64,000 nt of DNA from an uncultured Fretibacterium sp. GTDB lineage: Bacteria > Synergistota > Synergistia > Synergistales > Aminobacteriaceae. The notes under the pieces are model-generated. The model saw nothing but the letters and a program-made list of their open reading frames with translations, was not told where the DNA came from and did no database searches. Both the position numbers and the translations under genes were made by a program. The first letter of the stretch is position 1. Each line of letters opens with the position of its first letter. This document shows positions 62,142 to 64,000 of this stretch, one piece after another. The stretch spans positions 22,806 through 86,805 of the forward strand of contig CALGHA010000151.1 of the NCBI GenBank assembly GCA_937915835.1, written 5' to 3'.

Positions 62142-63080
62142 TTGAACGCGCAAATCTTCCTTGTTGCAATTCTTCTTGACCAGGCGTTAGGAGACCCGAA
62201 AAATTTTCCTCATCCTGTAATCTTAATCGGGAAAATTATAGACTTCTGGCGCAAAATTTTTCTCACTGATACTCATTCATTCATTCAGGGCCTCGCTGTC
62301 TGCATAATGACGCTTACGACAACGGGGCTTTTAGTCTTCATAATTCTATACATCTCAGACTGCAATTTTCTCGTTCAAGTTTACTTGCTTTATTCTGCGC
62401 TGGCCTGGCGGGACTTGAAGGATGAGACTGCGAAAGTTGTTGAGGCCTTAATGCGAAAGAATTTACCCGAAGCCCGAAAATATTTATCGTTCGTAGTTGG
62501 CCGGGACACTCAAAATCTCAATGAGACCGAAATTTTGAGAGCATTAATTGAGACCATAGCTGAAAATTCAGTTGACGGCGTATTTTCCGTGATGTTTTTT
62601 GCGATAATAGGCCAATTCATAAACGCTTCTTATGGAATGGCTTTATGCGTCTGGATTTTTAAGGCGGCAAGCACTCTTGACTCAATGATAGGCTATGAAA
62701 CTTTTCATGAGTTCGGAACAGCGAGCGCGAGGCTTGATGACATTCTGAACTTTTTACCGGCTCGACTTGGCGGAATAATTATAATCTTGGCCGGAGCATT
62801 AACAGGCTGTAATGTGAAACGAGCTATGAAAGTTTTTCTGAATGACAGATTGAAGCATAAAAGTCCGAACAGTGCACACGGAGAAAGCGCATTTGCCGGA
62901 GTTCTTGACGTGAGATTAGGAGGAGGAGCGTTTTATTATGGGAATTTTGAGCCTCGTCCGTCGATTAATCTTGATGGAAGAGAGCCGGAAATTGTTGACG
63001 TTACGCGAGCATGGAAATTGCTTGATGTCTCGTGTTCACTCTTCGCGTTTGTGATAATATCTCTTTCATGCAAAATATAA
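62142..63080 (+). CDS. cbiB: adenosylcobinamide-phosphate synthase (CbiB/CobD)
   Basis: Membrane enzyme that attaches the aminopropanol arm (as phosphate) to adenosylcobyric acid. The 312-residue protein has several helices and the family motifs: LLDQALGDPKNFPHPVILIGKII at the N terminus, SALAWRDLKDETAKVVEAL near 85, VGRDTQNLNETEILRALIETIAENSVDGV near 120, STLDSMIGY near 180, SPNSAHGESAFAGVLDVRLGG near 245. The TTG start has a weak ribosome site and lies 3 nt after the secreted protein gene. Overlaps cobD by 13 nt. Confidence 0.93.
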   Translation: MNAQIFLVAILLDQALGDPKNFPHPVILIGKIIDFWRKIFLTDTHSFIQGLAVCIMTLTTTGLLVFIILYISDCNFLVQVYLLYSALAWRDLKDETAKVVEALMRKNLPEARKYLSFVVGRDTQNLNETEILRALIETIAENSVDGVFSVMFFAIIGQFINASYGMALCVWIFKAASTLDSMIGYETFHEFGTASARLDDILNFLPARLGGIIIILAGALTGCNVKRAMKVFLNDRLKHKSPNSAHGESAFAGVLDVRLGGGAFYYGNFEPRPSINLDGREPEIVDVTRAWKLLDVSCSLFAFVIISLSCKI

Positions 63081-64000
63081 TTCACGGAGCTAACCCCGAA
63101 AATCTTTATCACGCTTTCAATATTCCGATGCCTGATAGAATTATTGACTTCAGCACGAATGTTAACGTTCTCAAGTGGCCGAAAGTGAATATTAATCTTG
63201 AAAAATTAGCGTCAAGTTATCCGGATATAGAATGTTCAAGGCTCAAGCAAATTATTTCTGAACGAGAGGGAATTTCTCAGCAAAGAATTTTATTCACGAA
63301 CGGGATTAATCAGGCGATATTTTTGCTCGCAAGATTATTTGAGAATGACACAGCTATTCTTCAGCCGAATTACTCAGAATACAAGCGGGCGTTTAAGAAT
63401 GCTCATGACATTTTCACACTCGAAGACATCGGCCAATTTCAGAATATAATCATCACGAACCCGAATAATCCGACGGGGAAATTCATAAAGCTCGCCGAAG
63501 TTATAAGCTCATTTCCCGACAAAATATTTATCGTTGACGAGGCATATATAGACTTTCTGCGTGAGATTGAGCCTGAAAGATTATGCGATTTTGACAACGT
63601 GATAATCCTGCGTTCACTCACAAAAATTTTTCACTTAAGCGGCGTTAGAATAGGCTACGTCATCGCGAATGAGCAAATAATTTCAGCCTTGAAGAACTTT
63701 ATGCCGACTTGGAGCGTTAATGCGATTGCGCAAGAATTAGCTTCACAATTTTTACTCAACGAAGATTTTTGCATGAGGACAAGAAATTTTTACCGTGAGA
63801 ATACGCCGAAATTCATGAACGCGATTAGAGACTTGGGATTTGACGTGATGAGTTCGGACGTAAATTATTTTTTGATTAAAGTTGCGAATGATATTGAGAC
63901 GATAAAATTTTTGCTGAAATCTGGAATTGTTGTGCGTCATACTCGGAATTTTGCGGGATTACAAGCTGAAGAGTTTAAGCCCGACCGTCTGCTCCCACCC
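63068..64000 (+). CDS. cobD: threonine-phosphate decarboxylase (CobD/CobC type), 3' end outside window
   Basis: PLP enzyme that makes aminopropanol phosphate from threonine phosphate, the substrate of CbiB. 311 codons are open from the ATG at 63068 to the window edge. Opening MQNIIHGANPENLYHAF and IDFSTNVN are typical. Aminotransferase class I/II motifs: ITNPNNPTG near 133, IVDEAYIDF near 157, and the PLP lysine in SLTKIFHLSGVRIGY near 182. The context with cbiB favours this over histidinol-phosphate aminotransferase, which it resembles. Overlaps cbiB by 13 nt. Confidence 0.88.
   Translation, partial: MQNIIHGANPENLYHAFNIPMPDRIIDFSTNVNVLKWPKVNINLEKLASSYPDIECSRLKQIISEREGISQQRILFTNGINQAIFLLARLFENDTAILQPNYSEYKRAFKNAHDIFTLEDIGQFQNIIITNPNNPTGKFIKLAEVISSFPDKIFIVDEAYIDFLREIEPERLCDFDNVIILRSLTKIFHLSGVRIGYVIANEQIISALKNFMPTWSVNAIAQELASQFLLNEDFCMRTRNFYRENTPKFMNAIRDLGFDVMSSDVNYFLIKVANDIETIKFLLKSGIVVRHTRNFAGLQAEEFKPDRLLPP

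Noticed and set aside
1..64000. tRNA or rRNA genes, CRISPR arrays, prophage or insertion sequences
   Set aside because: No cloverleaf with a TTCRA loop, no regular spacer-repeat series, and no transposase, integrase or phage protein was recognised in reading the window.

Overview
This 64 kb chromosomal window comes from a moderately AT-rich, diderm, anaerobe-like bacterium. I favour a gut-type Synergistota lineage, with a diderm Firmicute as the alternative. The grounds are an outer-membrane TamB/AsmA-type protein next to Firmicute-like gene orders (rbgA-rnhB-ylqG-ylqH-yraN; recJ-relA-dtd-MBL; mreBCD-mrdA-minCDE-rodA; topA-trmFO), frequent TTG starts with strong AAGGAGG sites, and cobalamin genes. 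No rRNA, tRNA, CRISPR array, transposase or prophage was seen. Coding density is very high: no gene-free stretch exceeds about 220 bp.

Layout. 1-5884: alpha-galactoside uptake and hydrolysis locus (GH36 alpha-galactosidase cut by the window edge, ABC importer, divergent AraC-type activator). 5903-11663: decayed type I restriction-modification locus (hsdM broken in at least two places, hsdS intact with two near-identical target-recognition domains, hsdR with one frameshift). 11686-15941: site-2-type protease and TamB-like envelope protein on the minus strand. 16082-26441: plus-strand housekeeping genes (C69 dipeptidase, SNase-like nuclease, Zn peptidase, rRNA methylase, PASTA protein, rpe, rodZ, lepB, rbgA, rnhB, FliK-like protein). 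26438-27676: a minus-strand GT61 glycosyltransferase interrupting the conserved rbgA-to-yraN block, which resumes with a FlhB-like protein and yraN. 28441-30085: amino-acid-type binding protein and cobJ. 30301-48369: an 18 kb minus-strand run, in transcription order tadA, recJ, relA, dtd, an MBL hydrolase, mreB, mreC, mreD, mrdA, minC, minD, minE, rodA, a radical SAM protein, topA, trmFO. 48588-50099: guaB. 50148-52426: comEA-comEC. 52574-64000: plus-strand run (DUF1015, EamA transporter, DUF3084, rnhA, an expanded ComF-like protein, murJ, uridine-kinase-like protein, a secreted SH3-like protein, cbiB, cobD).

How they work together. The central block couples cell shape (MreBCD, PBP2, RodA, RodZ), septum placement (MinCDE), lipid II export (MurJ) and stringent control (Rel). 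comEA, comEC and the ComF-like protein are parts of a DNA-uptake apparatus. cobJ, cbiB and cobD belong to cobalamin synthesis.

Most notable observations. (1) A ComF-like protein has four tandem phosphoribosyltransferase modules, the two middle ones with eroded PRPP loops. (2) A palindromic motif ATANNACGTNNTAT lies upstream of the C69 dipeptidase, the nuclease and guaB; the last two copies sit in an identical 23-nt block, which suggests an undescribed nutrient or nucleotide regulon. (3) Degenerate tandem copies of the trmFO 3' end fill the trmFO-cobJ gap. (4) The type I RM locus is dying but keeps an intact twin-TRD specificity subunit.
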